Shown here: positions 33,636 through 44,000 of the stretch, piece by piece
How positions within the stretch are numbered: position 1 is the first letter of the stretch
Layout: every line of letters starts with the position of its first letter
Source: Hanleya hanleyi
Taxonomy: Eukaryota > Mollusca > Polyplacophora > Lepidopleurida > Hanleyidae
Direction of reading: 5' to 3'
DNA length: 64,000 bases
Assembly: GCA_036873755.1 (NCBI GenBank)
Contig: JAVTVY010037242.1
Location: 62,001 to 126,000, forward strand
The notes under the pieces: model-generated
Databases searched by the model: none
The model's input: only the letters and a program-made list of their open reading frames with translations
What the model was told of the DNA's origin: nothing
Translations under genes and position numbers: made by a program

Positions 33636-34262
33636 GACCCCGATTTAAGGGATGTTCACGTCATCTGTGACGTCATTGGTGACGTCATTGGTGACGTCAT
33701 CAGTACGAGTAGTAGCCAAAGTTAACATTTTGGTGCAGTGAAGGAAGGTATTTGGGATGGAGATGGACCATCCTTGGTCCGAATGCGTCCTGGGAGGTGT
33801 CATGTTGTAGCTCTCGGGGTGTACAGCCCCATTTGACGGATGTTCCCGTTATCTGTGGCGTCATCGGTGACGTCATCAGTACGAGTAGTAGCGAAAGTGA
33901 GCATTTTGTGGCAGTGAAGGAAGGTATTTGGGGTAGAGATGGACCATCGTTGGTCCGAATGCGTCGTGGGAGGTGTCATCTTGTAGCCTTCGGGGTGCAG
34001 ACCCCGATTTGAGGGATGTCCACAGCATCTGTCACGTCATTGATGACGTCATCAGTAGGAGTAGTAGCGAAAGTGGGCATTTTGGGGCGGTGAAGAAAGG
34101 GATTTGGGGTAGGGATGGACCATCCTTGGTCCGAATGCGTCGTTGGGGTGTCATCTTGTAGGTCTCGGGGTGTAGTCCACGATTTGAGAGATGTCCACAG
34201 CATCTGTGACGTCATCGGTGACGTCATCAGTACGAATAATAGCGAAAGTGGGCATTTTTGGG
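33590..34262 (+). repeat. CRE tandem array, four units
   Basis: Anchors near 33612, 33800, 33976 and 34150 give periods of 174-188 bp. The first unit has three clustered GTGACGTCA sites (33655-33705); others have one or two. It is the same family as 20340-21060. Confidence 0.85.
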
Positions 34263-34344
34263 GAGTGAAGGAAGGATTAGTAGTATAAAAGCGCATTTCG
34301 AGCCCTTTTGACCTAGCGGCGCAAGGCGCAATGAGAGTATTCGC

Positions 34345-34650
34345 GCGTGTGTGTGTGCGTGTGGGTGTGTGCGTGTGTGGGTGTATGCTTGCGTGTACGC
34401 GTGTGTGCTTGCGTGCGGGTGTGTGTGTACGCGTGCCTGTGTGTGTGTATGCAAGTGGGCGTAAGCGTGTATGTATCTGTGCGTGTGTGTGTGTGTATGC
34501 AAGTGTGTGTATACGTCTGTGTGTGCGTGTGTGTGTATGTATGCATGTGTGTGTGTATTTGTGGGTGTGCGTGTGTGTATGCGTGTGTATGCGTGTGTGT
34601 GCGGGTGTGTATGCATGTGTGTGTATGCGTGTATGTGTGTATGCGTGATG
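34345..34650 (+). repeat. GT-rich microsatellite
   Basis: About 300 bp of (GT)n with GTAT and GCGT interruptions. Its complement (CA)n at 35699-35790 is shorter, so the tracts have changed length independently since the palindrome formed. Confidence 0.95.
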
Positions 34651-35119
34651 TGGCGGTAATTACGAGCTTGGTAGGGTTCTAGATTAACCTGGGAAGGATG
34701 GGCAGTTCCATTTGGACCAATCTTTCCACAATGCCGTTCACCTTCGTGTATCTTCGGTCACTTCCGAGTGTCTTCGTCCGAGTCTCTTCGGTCACGTTCC
34801 GAAAAGACACGTAGGTGCCCGAAGAGACACGGAGGTGCCCGAAGATGTCACGGAGGTCACCGAAGATGTCACGGAGGTCACCGAAGATGTCACGGAGGTG
34901 CCCGGAGAGACACGGAGGTCACCGAAGATGTCACGGAGATCACCGAAGAGACACGGAGGTGCCCGAACATGTCACGGAAGTCAACGCCCGGTGGTGGTGG
35001 TGGTGGGAGCTCCCGTGTGGCAGAGCTCTTGGATCGGAGATCTTGGACCTCAAAGCGTGTGGAGCTCAGAGCTCGAAAGTGGCATTTGCATATGACCTCT
35101 GTGAGGTCACTTCCGCTTC

Positions 35120-35225
35120 CGTTCACGTGACCGGAACTGACCTTTGACCCCTGCGCGCGCTAACAATACCGGATAAAAATTGCGCGCAGGGGTCAAAGGT
35201 CAGTTCCGGTCACGTGAACGGAAGC
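35120..35225. promoter_or_regulatory. mirrored cluster of CACGTG, ETS-like and DR1 sites at palindrome tip
   Basis: On each side of the 23-nt spacer lie TTCACGTGACCGGAA (an E-box CACGTG next to CCGGAA) and TGACCTTTGACCCC, whose complement GGGTCAAAGGTCA is the DR1 nuclear-receptor element. ACTTCCG (ETS-type) follows outward. Motif names are from established consensus sites; function here is inferred. Related single copies are at 37366-37392 and 37510-37560. Confidence 0.6.
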
Positions 35226-35887
35226 GGAAGTGACCTCACAGAGGTCATATGCAAATGTCACTTCCGAGCTCTGAGCTCCACACGCTTTGAACTCCAAGAG
35301 CTCCGATCCAAGAGCTCTGCCACACGGGAGCTCCCACCACCACCGCCACCACCACCGGGCGTTGACTTCTGTGACATGTTCGGGCACCTCCGTGTCTCTT
35401 CGGTGATCTCCGGGACATCTTCGGTGACCTCCGTTTCTCTTCGGACACCTCCGTGACATCTTCGGTGACCTTTGTGACATCTTCGGTGATCTCCGTGACA
35501 TCTTCGGGCACCTCCGTGTCTCTTCGGGCACCTCCGTGTCTTTTCGGAACGTGACCGAAGAGACTCGGACGAAGAGACTCGGAAGTGACCGAAGATACAC
35601 GAAGGTGAACGACCTTGTGGAAAGATTGGTCCAAATGGAGCTGCCCATCCTTCCCGGGTTAATCTAGAATCCTACCAAGCTCGTAATCACCGCCACATCA
35701 CGCATACACACATACACGCATACGCATACGCATACACACACACACACACGCACATGCACGCACACACACACATACACACACACACACACACAAGCGATGC
35801 GGCTCAGTCGTACACCAGTACATCTCGGTCCTCAACTTGGGGGTAGGTGAACTGAGTGTGCTAAAAATAGATCACCAGCTAGCGTGA

Positions 35888-35895
35888 TATAAAAG
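35888..35895 (+). promoter_or_regulatory. TATA box, left arm
   Basis: TATAAAAG in a conserved arm. The matching box in the other arm is at 37107-37114 on the minus strand. Conservation in both arms supports it, but no transcript evidence is available. Confidence 0.55.
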
Positions 35896-35940
35896 GGAAA
35901 CGGGCTGGCCGTTTCATCAGACACTCTGAGAGAGCGAGAA

Positions 35941-36522
35941 CTCCCACCCATCTCACGAGGGCCGATAATGATGATGATGTCGCCCTAATTCAATACGCAA
36001 ATTCCGATGACAAGACCTTGGGCCAGATTTTGTATGACGTGGAGAGCAAAGTACACTTCGCGGATGAGCCCATAAATGTTCCTAGCGATCTCTTATAGGA
36101 CACCCGTCAAGTGAGTGACATCTATCACCTTCATTGGCCCATGACATGGCACTGTTTCCACCGTCATCGCCCAATTCAATATATCTACAATTTCCGACTG
36201 ACCGACCTCGCCCGTCTACGCAGGAAGCCGTCTTCAATGACCAACGTACGGCCTTAAAAATAAATGTCGCTTTCGGGTAAATCTTATACGTCATAAGTTG
36301 ACGGATCAACTGCGCTATTTCCATTCCAGTGCCAACAACCAAGTGTACGACCATCCTTTCACCATCATTTGCCGAGCGTCGCTAGAGACGATGCTGGAAA
36401 AACTGGACACCGTGGATCCCCTGGAATGGGCACAACGCCAACGCCTCAACACCAAGAGGTCAGTGCAGAGGGTCACCAATGTTACGTTCTTCGTGGCTAA
36501 ACTGGTCAACTCTCTCGGCTGA
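35941..36522 (+). pseudogene. broken ORF of unknown family
   Basis: Three pieces in different frames follow one another. The first (stop at 36098) is acidic: DNDDDVALIQYANSDDKTLG. The second ends AVFNDQRTALKINVAFG at a stop at 36278. The third, open from 36237 to the stop at 36522, contains LRYFHSSANNQVYDHPF, EWAQRQRLNTK and VTNVTFFVAKLVNSLG. Composition is protein-like throughout, and the frame changes look like two indels in a formerly single gene. The TATA box at 35888 lies upstream and AATAAAA at 36642 downstream. I do not recognise the family with confidence. Confidence 0.5.
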
Positions 36523-36641
36523 ATGCGTCACCTGTGCACTGATGAATAGCCTAACATGCTGTATATACTCTCTACGTCTACATGCTTATCATTGACTTGA
36601 GCTCAGTAAACCCTTGTACGTAATGTGACGGTGTGTTAAAT

Positions 36642-36648
36642 AATAAAA
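36642..36648 (+). terminator. polyadenylation signal candidate
   Basis: AATAAAA about 120 bp after the stop at 36522. It fits the end of the enclosed plus-strand unit. Confidence 0.45.
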
Positions 36649-37365
36649 CATGGTTTTTGATATTTCAATTTGTTTTGTTGTGAACATACTAAACATTCCC
36701 AGGGCGGCTCCCCCAGCCTGGGTATGATGTAACATTGGGGATAATAAACTGTATAAACATTCCTGAACTTGTTGTTATTCAGGACAACCGCTATCCGCTA
36801 TACTTGGATGAAATATATATCCCGATGTGATATACTGCTCTTGCACATTTCCGCAACTTCCCTTTTACTGCTACGCCACAACTGCACATGTGCAGAATGA
36901 CGTCATTTCCACGACCCAGCCCATCCAATCGGAACCACGAGTGCTTCACATTGATACCTCGCCGATTATAATACAGCACAGATAAGGTATAATACATCAA
37001 AGATATGGTATAATGCATCACAGTCCAGTTATAGTCAGTCGGCTGAGTAGGCGATGGGTGGGAGTTCCCGCTGTCTGAGTGTCTGATGAAACGGCCAGGC
37101 CGCTTCCCTTTTATAGCACGCTAGCTGGTGATCTATTTTTAGCACACTCAGTTCAACTACCCCTAAGTCGAGGACCGACATGTACTGGTGTACGACTGAG
37201 CCGCATTGCGCGCACGGGCGTATGTGTGTGTGTATGTGTGGGCAGTGGATTTTACATCTCGGACCTTGTCAACATCCGGGTTTCCCAGTGGGTTTTTCCC
37301 GTCGTTCCATCCGGGTACTGTGGACTTACATACGGGTCCTCATCTTACATCCGGGTTTTCCGTGA

Positions 37366-37560
37366 TGACTCACGTGACCGGAAATGACCTTTAACCACAG
37401 ACATGATGTACAGGCTAAATTGGCTCTTTTGAACATTGACAGGCTAAATTGGTTCCTATTGACCTACTTTCGACAAGGGGCGCCACCTGTCTTGCGACAA
37501 CTTCCGGTTCCGGTTACGTGACCGGAAGTGTCCTTTGACCCCTGCGCACCATTGTTAATA
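37366..37560 (+). promoter_or_regulatory. two CACGTGACCGGAA + DR1-like modules
   Basis: CTCACGTGACCGGAAATGACCTTTAACC at about 37370-37397 and TTACGTGACCGGAAGTGTCCTTTGACCC at about 37513-37542 match the tip of the 34-36 kb palindrome, with the same trailing GTTAATATCCGG. These are solitary copies of the module. Confidence 0.5.
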
Positions 37561-37579
37561 TCCGGTATCGCAGTTTATG

Positions 37580-38560
37580 TCGCATATATAATACCTCATT
37601 TCACTCAATTGGACAAGGAATAAAAAAGTTATAACCATTTAGATAACTACACCCCCATAAAGAAAAGGAACGAACTTTTCAAACAAATAAATCTTGATAT
37701 TCTACTTTGCATATTTATGTTGAATGTTAATTCAGCGCTTACTAGCATATATATTTGTATCCTGCATGTGTTCGGCTAACCAAAAAAGAATCATTTGAAC
37801 CATTTTAGGTAACAATTTTGGTAAAATACGATTTCATATGAAAATTGTAGATGATCCCTTAGTGATGTCACAATAAGTAAATATTAGAAGTTTACTATAT
37901 TGGCCTGATTCTCCGGCTCATGTTGAATAAAAAGATACCTCATTTCAATCAATTGGACAACAAATAAAAAAGGTTACATAGATAATGTTGCAGAATTGTG
38001 ACTAGTTATCAGTATTGCTTGTAGTTAGTCAATTTTGACATTTTATCGTGAAATTTGGAGATGGCCCCCTACTGACGTCATAATATTGAAATATTAGAAC
38101 GTTTGCTGTTTTGGACTAATTCCTCCGTTTATGCTGAATAAAAGATACCTCATTGCAATCAATTGGACAACAAATAAAAAAGTTAAGAACATTTTAGCAA
38201 CCTCACCCCTACTATTCATTGCATAAGTAACATAGTGCTAAGTTATTTATCCATGTTAGTGCTAGTTTACAACATTGAAAATATTTCAATGTATTGAAGC
38301 ACAAAATACAAATGAAAACAACATATTAAACCAGGTTACATAGATAATGTAGCAGAAATATGACTAGTTATCAGTATTGCTTGTAGTTAGTCAATTTTGA
38401 CATTTTTTTCGTGAAATTTGGAGATGGCCCCCTACTGACGTCATAAATTTGAATTATTACAATGTTTGCTGTTTCGGACTGATTCCTCCGTTTATGCTGA
38501 ACAAAAAGGTACCTCATTTCAATCAGTTGGAAAACAAATAAAAAAGTTAGGAACATTTTA
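37580..38560 (+). repeat. degenerate repeat, GATACCTCATTTCAATCAATTGG units
   Basis: ACCTCATT(T/G)CAATCAATTGGA followed by ACAAATAAAAAAGTTA recurs near 37585, 37946, 38146 and 38512. The spacing is uneven (about 200 and 365 bp), which suggests a two-part unit. A shared GGAGATGGCCCCCTACTGACGTCATAA lies between them. Confidence 0.75.
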
Positions 38561-38769
38561 GCGTAAACGCAAAATAAAGGCGTTAGGTGCAATTTTTAAT
38601 TTCTCTGATCTGCCAGTTCTTCCCAATATCTCGCGTGTTAACATATATTTTCTTCTTCGGCACATTCCAAAGTACTAAAAAATCATAGTTTCGGAGAGTT
38701 GTGGGGGTGCAAGGTGGGCCTACTCAGCCCACGGACTATAACCAACTAAGTGGCCAACAGCAGATATAT

Positions 38770-38850
38770 TTGATACCATTTGATCAGGGTTCATGCAAAT
38801 AGGCTCAAAATGACCCCCGTATGATAATATATAAAGTCACGGAGTGTCAG
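38770..38850 (-). repeat. ATGCAAAT-containing module (one of four copies)
   Basis: CATGCAAATAGGCTCAAAATGACCCCC followed by TCACGGAGTGTCAG. Related copies are at 49515-49545, and inverted at 43785-43815 and 50195-50245. Two of the copies carry the POU octamer ATGCAAAT; here and at 49.5 kb the module sits just beyond an RT 3' end. Confidence 0.6.
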
Positions 38851-38859
38851 CTATCATTA

Positions 38860-39240
38860 TTTGTCATCACAAGCGTCTGGTCCGTCATTCATAATTCAGC
38901 CGTCGTCCATAAAAGAATATCCGCGTCCAAAATCCAGAGACTCCATATTCCATACAACAGTTTCAGCACCAAATTCAAAAAGACAAGCATAGTACTTCTA
39001 CAAACCATAAGCTAGTTTTTTTTTTCAAGAGAAAAGCGGTCAACAGTTTTCATTGATGCCGCTAAGACATCATGATGTTCCAAAAATATCAAATCCTTAT
39101 CGCTGATCATTATTCTTAAGCCATGATAATCGTTGTAAAGTCGTCATCGAGAATGATGTATCTCAGTCCCGCTTTGATTGTGCCTGTTCATATGAGCACC
39201 ATGAAGATCTTGAAATACATGGGTTCATACGGCCCCTAGC
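38860..39240 (-). repeat. 3' region of RT element, minus strand
   Basis: The inverted, decayed copy of the RT 3' region (GTCCGTCATTCATAATTCAGCCGTCGTCCAT on the plus strand). The hydrophobic small ORF is broken here by an A-rich insertion. Confidence 0.75.
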
Positions 39241-40252
39241 CCGGGGTTAAGCGGAATTAGATACAAGTTACGAAACGAACGCCACAGATCTTGCACGCTA
39301 CGTTCGTATTTTGCTATCAGCATGCGATATGAATCGCCATATTTGAGAAACTTGGAGGCGTTTGGCGGAATAGCCCTGTTCTATCAGTTTCTGCAACAAT
39401 GTTTTGTGGCGTTGATTGAAATCGTCACAATTAACACAGGATCTAGCTAATGCTACAAGGCGAGATGTGTATACGCCATATGCAGGTCCCACTGGAATAT
39501 TCCTGTCCAGAAAGGGATAGTTTACGATGTCGAAATTGTAATCATCTCTTTTGTCATAAAGTCGACGAGAGAGAATGCCCGCTTCATTTTTATAGAGATA
39601 TAGATCTAAATATGATGTGCCTGTGGGGCTATCTGTAGTTTCCTTCAAATCCAGTGAAGGTGGATATATATCCTTCACTGCGTCATTTATATAGCGATTA
39701 TCCACAGTGAGAAGATCGTCTATATAGTGTTTGGTGAATGAGAAGGAACGGGCTTTGAATGGATCGGTTTTTGAAAGCGCCTGCATATAGTCATATTCAT
39801 AAGAGAACAGATATAGGTCAGCCAATAGGGGTGCACAATTAGTACCCATTGGAATACCTATATGCTGTTGATATATTGTGTTGCCAAATTTCACATAGAT
39901 ATTTTTAATGAGAAACTCAAGCAACTATATTAACAAAAGAAACCTTCCATGAATGATATTTCCTGTATGTAGTAGAGCTAAAGATTGCTTTATGGCTTCC
40001 GACATTAATATATCTACGATTAGTTTTGTTGAACACAGATACTATTCATGACCTTTGACGGTCAATAAGGTATTGGTGATGGATTGTAGTATAGAGAGTC
40101 GAGAAATCCCATGTGGATACATGTCTGTGCGATATTTGACCTTTAGCATCAAGTTCTCCCGTTCTCCGGAGGCTAGGAGAGAAATTTTGGTAGGGAGCCA
40201 TAATGCCCACAGGCTTGTCAGGGTTAAGAATATATATTTGAACACAATCTAG
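39241..40252 (-). pseudogene. Penelope-like reverse transcriptase, longest copy, decayed
   Basis: On the minus strand, 39924-39298 reads FLIKNIYVKFGNTIYQQHIG, GIPMGTNCAPLLADLYLFSY (palm motif B), then FTKHYIDDLLTVDN (motif C) and the same C-terminal part as copies A and B. The frame is lost after 39298 (a frameshift near the SKFLKFG segment). Upstream, an in-frame stop precedes LEFLIKN, and TTTCTTTTGTTAATATAG there could be a splice acceptor. A separate frame at 40245-40042 may be an older N-terminal piece, but this is not clear. The copy is not functional as read. Confidence 0.75.
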
Positions 40253-40259
40253 TCATATG

Positions 40260-41730
40260 GTACCAGAACACATACCAAAGACTGAGCACTTGATAGTACA
40301 ACAAACGTCGCCAAGTGTCTTCTTTGATATCGTTCTATCACACGATCTTCCACTATGGATTCAGTAGCATTCACTTTTCGTCCAACTGATGAAAGTAACA
40401 CCGTAATTAATTAGTTTTTCTCAATACTTGAAGTATATTTATAATTCTTTCAGCTTAGAGTACCCAGTGTACTTTGGAAGGTAACATCCTTCAGCTCTGG
40501 CGTAATTCCCGCAATTGGTCGAGTGACATATTTGCACCACCACCGCCTTCGGTGAATGTGTCTCATCTATTTGTTTTCAACTTTTTCTCTTATTCAGACT
40601 AAATGCGCTTTCGCGAATTGTTTTCCCTTATGTTTCAAGTTATGCTACAAACAAACTTCTCGGGACTAAACAATGATAAGCTGAATTGCCCATTAACAAT
40701 GTGACCGGCAAAAGACTCGTCGAACAAAAGTTCAGTGTCAAATGCGAACAAGTACGAACAAACATCTCCACATCTTCAAATTCGTTCACAACAATACTGC
40801 TCGACGTTAACCAAACTTGTCAGTCACGGTGGACTTACAAATCTGTTTTAGGTATCGCTGTAGGCAGCTATATATGTATGTGTAATGAACACAGAGCATC
40901 GATATTTGACTAATGTTTAGGCTTATTGCTTTAGGAAACATTCTCGTAAAAGTGAACACAGAGCATCGATATTTTACTAAAGTTTAGGTTGGTTGCTTTA
41001 GGAAAAATTCTCGTGAAACAGCTATCCTAACTTAAGGGTCAAGGGCGAGTGAAGTTTTAACCACTGTGCAATCAACCGGTTGAATATGTTAAGTAGTTAT
41101 TATACAGCATAAAGTAGTAATGCCAAGAAACAAACTCTCAAGTCCATCTGTTTTGTTCATTGCTGTTTTACACAACCGCTAAGCTCTAGATCTGAAGAAG
41201 GTGGAGCAAGTTTTACCTAGGTCTGGCCGATTTGGGGTCTGTGCTAGCCTGAACATGGGGAGGGGTGGGGGGAGGCGAGGGTGTTGTCGAACCGTCTATT
41301 TATTTTTGTTAACCTTTGGGGTAGTCGGTTGAAACTTTCCCTGCTATATATATTTGCATTAGGCTCTCCAAGACAATTTTTATTAAAAAACTAAAAGAAA
41401 ATGGCCGCTTGTCAGAGACTATTTTTGGGTCGATTTTCCGAATTTTGTATCTTTTCCTGCGTTTTCTTTCCAAATGTAGTTGATATGATAGAGGAACAAA
41501 ACTATTTTTTTTGCAGAATAAAATACTTTCGTTCTATTTTAGGGAAGAAAGATACAGAGAAAAAGACTAAAAAGACGACCTTCTGTGGACATCTCGTTGT
41601 CGCCATTTTTGAATTTTTCCTTGAACCTGTGAAAGGACGACAATAAGATCCGCGCAAAATTCAGAATGTTTCACCTCTCATGTTCTCGTCGTTCCGCAGC
41701 TGCAGTGAACAATTTGGTAGAAATGTTAGA
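40260..41730. other. intergenic, with a two-copy 67-bp direct repeat
   Basis: TGAACACAGAGCATCGATATTT starts at 40886 and again at 40953; both copies run through TTTAGG...GCTTTAGGAAA to about 41020. An open frame at 41401-41646 (plus) starts with ATG and has no recognisable domain. Nothing else is supported. Confidence 0.5.
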
Positions 41731-41944
41731 TACACTCTTAGAACGATAATGTTAGATTTAACATCTACAGTGTTGGAGGAGGGAAAGCATTTAGAAAGTG
41801 TTGTATTTATAACATAGATTTTAAACGTAACATTTTGAGCTGCTGTATCCAACACTTAAAAGTGCTGAACACAACAATTCCTAAGTGCTTTCCCTCCTCC
41901 ATCACTCTTGATGTTAAAGCTAACATTAGCGTTTTAAGAGTGTA
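41731..41944. mobile_element. 214-bp MITE flanked by TA
   Basis: The ends are TACACTCTTAGAACG and CGTTTTAAGAGTGTA. Arms of about 60 bp (through GGAGGAGGGAAAGCA and its complement TGCTTTCCCTCCTCC) surround a short middle. A TA dinucleotide at both ends fits a Tc1/mariner-like TA target duplication. No coding capacity. Confidence 0.88.
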
Positions 41945-42094
41945 GGGCTAACCTAGCTAACCTACACTCGTTTCAATGATTTAATTTGATCACGTCACTA
42001 ATTATGCGATGTAACAAAATGCACGATAGCATATGAAACATATCTGCGATAACGTCTATACTCACTAAAAATCAGGGGCACGGTACATACGTAA

Positions 42095-42400
42095 TTACAA
42101 GCGTCTGGTCCGTCATTCATAATTCAGTCGTCGTCCATTAGAGAATATCCGCGTCCATAATCTAAAGACCTATTCCATATTCCACATAACAATATCAGCA
42201 CCAAATTAAAAAAGAGAATCATAGTATACACAAACATAGGCTTGGTTCCTGCAGGAGAGAAGCGGTCAACAGTTTTCAATGACGCCGGCAAGATATCATG
42301 ATGTTCCAAGGATATCAAATCCGTATCGCTGATCAGTATTTTTTATCCATAATATTCGTTGTAAGGTCGTCATCTAAAGAATGATGTATCTCATTCACGC
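42095..42400 (-). repeat. RT element 3' region, minus strand
   Basis: Diverged copy with the hydrophobic small ORF still open (42318-42124), differing at about nine residues from 25343-25537. It lies about 115 bp downstream of the lectin exon, so it inserted in or beside an intron of that gene. Confidence 0.75.
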
Positions 42401-42514
42401 TTGAGCTCCAGCCAAAGCCCCAGCTTTGTCTCGCGAATTTCGCGACAAAACGACTCTAATCTCCGGCTCAAGCGAAATTTGAAACATGACTCGACATGCA
42501 TAGATGTGACTCAC

Positions 42515-42763
42515 CATCATACCATTTCCATTCACCTCGTTTATATTCTTTTGCTCCAATCCAAAAGTTGCTAAAACCAAAATGACCGATTTTAATGAAA
42601 ACGTTTTCTTCCTCAGTGGTTATCTTGATCATCTTCATGTTCAATTTCGCACAGGCTTCTCTGGCTCTTGACCATGTGATGGCTTTCTCGAAGTAGTAGT
42701 AGCATATGTCGTTATGACGTACGGTTGGTAAGGATAAGGAAGGACACATGTAGTCGGGAATTT
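42515..42763 (-). CDS. C-type-lectin-like domain exon
   Basis: An exon bounded by acceptor TTTCATCTGCAG (ending at 42764) and donor GATG|GTGAGT (at 42514); 249 bp. It encodes the first half of a C-type lectin domain: CPSLSLPTVRHNDICYYYF, then the alpha-1 region WSRAREACAKLNMKMIKITT, an alpha-2 segment EEENVFIKIG and the core FWIGAKEYKRGEWKWYDG, which matches the family's WIGL...W.W.DG pattern. The second half, with the last cysteines and the WND motif, should be in a downstream exon to the left, which I could not find. An RT relic lies there. It could be a living gene with a distant exon or a fragment. CTLD proteins bind glycans and are often expanded and secreted in marine invertebrates. Confidence 0.8.
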
Positions 42764-42769
42764 CTGCAG

Positions 42770-44000
42770 ATGAAATCAGAAAAGGGAGAGACTAGTTTAT
42801 GCTGTTCAAGCGACTCAAATAAGTCTGCAAATGTTGCATTTATTTTTAGAAAATTTCCGAGTAATTATGTTATGGTTAACCAGTCATTGCTACTAATGCC
42901 TTATTCGATATTAAAAACATCGCTGGTGACCGAATCGTTATGAAAAATAATGATTTAATTAGGTGCATGATATACAGATGAGATGGCCCTGTGTGTTGGT
43001 CGATATAAGTTCAACCATTTTCAGATCGCATATATGACAATATGCCAATATACAATCAACTCATTGTTGATCTGGAGAATAAGTTGATCTGGAAAAAAAT
43101 TACCTACCTAAGTGCGTTCCAATTGTAGACGACATTATCCCAAATAAAACCATTTGACGTAGCATGTTCTTTGAATTATCGTTTTTATCAAACTATATAA
43201 ATATTTGTTTCTCAGAAACTATTTCAGATAGAGATACTATAAAACATCGACAGATGTGATCTTCCGACACCCACTGACTGCATAGCCACAGAGGCAGGGA
43301 GAAAAGTTAAAAGATGTTCTGAATTATTCAAATAGCATTCCTTCAAGACATACCCTACTACCAATTTGTCATGAGACTCTCGTTGTGCATATTTAGTCAA
43401 CACATTAACGCCATTGTCATCATTAAGAAGAAAAAAAACAGATCATAGCGATATTGGGTCAACTGCCAGCCCGAAACATGTCCGAACAACGACAACTATT
43501 TATAGTTCGTCTGAATGTCCTTGGAATCACAAAGCACTGTTGACACATTGTTAACCTAGCAGGAACATCGTTATCAAAATAAGCAGCGAGTTGTTTTTCT
43601 GTTTTCAAAATACATAAAACCCATACGGCATAGCAAATTAACTAATCCAACGAGAGACTGATTAGCGTAATCCTATACCAGGTTTGCTGTGGATAACATT
43701 ATCGCCCCTTCTACTAAACTGTCTACCCTGTCTCCGAAAAGAGAAAAATGTAGAACTGATGACCCCTGACCTTGTAGTTTATCACAATGGGGTCATTTTA
43801 AGCCTCTTTGCATAACCCCAGAGCAGAATATCATGGATAAATTCAAAATGACGGACAAGTACGGAACCAGAACATTAATGTTGTAATCATTTTCTCAAAA
43901 TTTTCTGCTTTTCTGCGAGGAAGTCGACAAAATATATTTTATGCCGTTCCATATCACTATTTACATATTCAATATACAATGTTTGCGAAGAAAACACACA
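42770..44000. other. intergenic or intronic, no supported exon
   Basis: AT-rich sequence. A module related to the ATGCAAAT block lies at about 43785-43815 (GGGGTCATTTTAAGCCTCTTTGCATAACCCC). An earlier exon of the lectin gene would lie to the right of 42763 but no signal peptide exon was identified. Confidence 0.4.

Larger units (their letters stand above)
34345..35790. repeat. 1.4-kb hairpin palindrome with microsatellite edges
   Basis: The left arm ends TGACCCCTGCGCGCG at 35158, the right arm starts GCGCGCAGGGGTCA at 35182, and the spacer is ~23 nt. The arms stay complementary, by eye above 90%, out to the GT tract (34345-34650) on the left and the CA tract (35699-35790) on the right. Each arm holds a ~21-24-bp minisatellite (34805-34985 and 35360-35545: CGAAGATGTCACGGAGGTCAC). 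Arg/Ser-rich open frames across it come from the minisatellite. Confidence 0.92.
35800..37215. mobile_element. inverted-repeat unit with inward TATA boxes around a broken ORF
   Basis: 35800-35965 is repeated inverted at 37040-37215 (CAGTCGTACACCAGTACAT, GTGCTAAAAATAGATCACC, GGCCGTTTCATCAGACAC). Both arms carry TATAAAAG, at 35888-35895 (plus) and 37107-37114 (minus), each followed ~30 bp on by TCATCAGACAC, so transcripts would run inward from both sides. Between them is a decayed coding region and an AATAAAA at 36642. GT/CA tracts border both arms. The element type is unknown. Confidence 0.65.

Noticed and set aside
18480..34262. CRISPR array
   Set aside because: Repeats are 140-185 bp without short repeat/unique spacer structure, and the DNA is animal.
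34331..34682. Long Cys/Val-rich and His/Thr-rich open frames
   Set aside because: They come from the (GT)n/(CA)n microsatellite, which is open in several frames on both strands.
34712..35648. Arg/Ser-rich open frames with repeated RCHGG or TEVTED text
   Set aside because: They follow the 21-24-bp minisatellite and are mirrored in the other palindrome arm.
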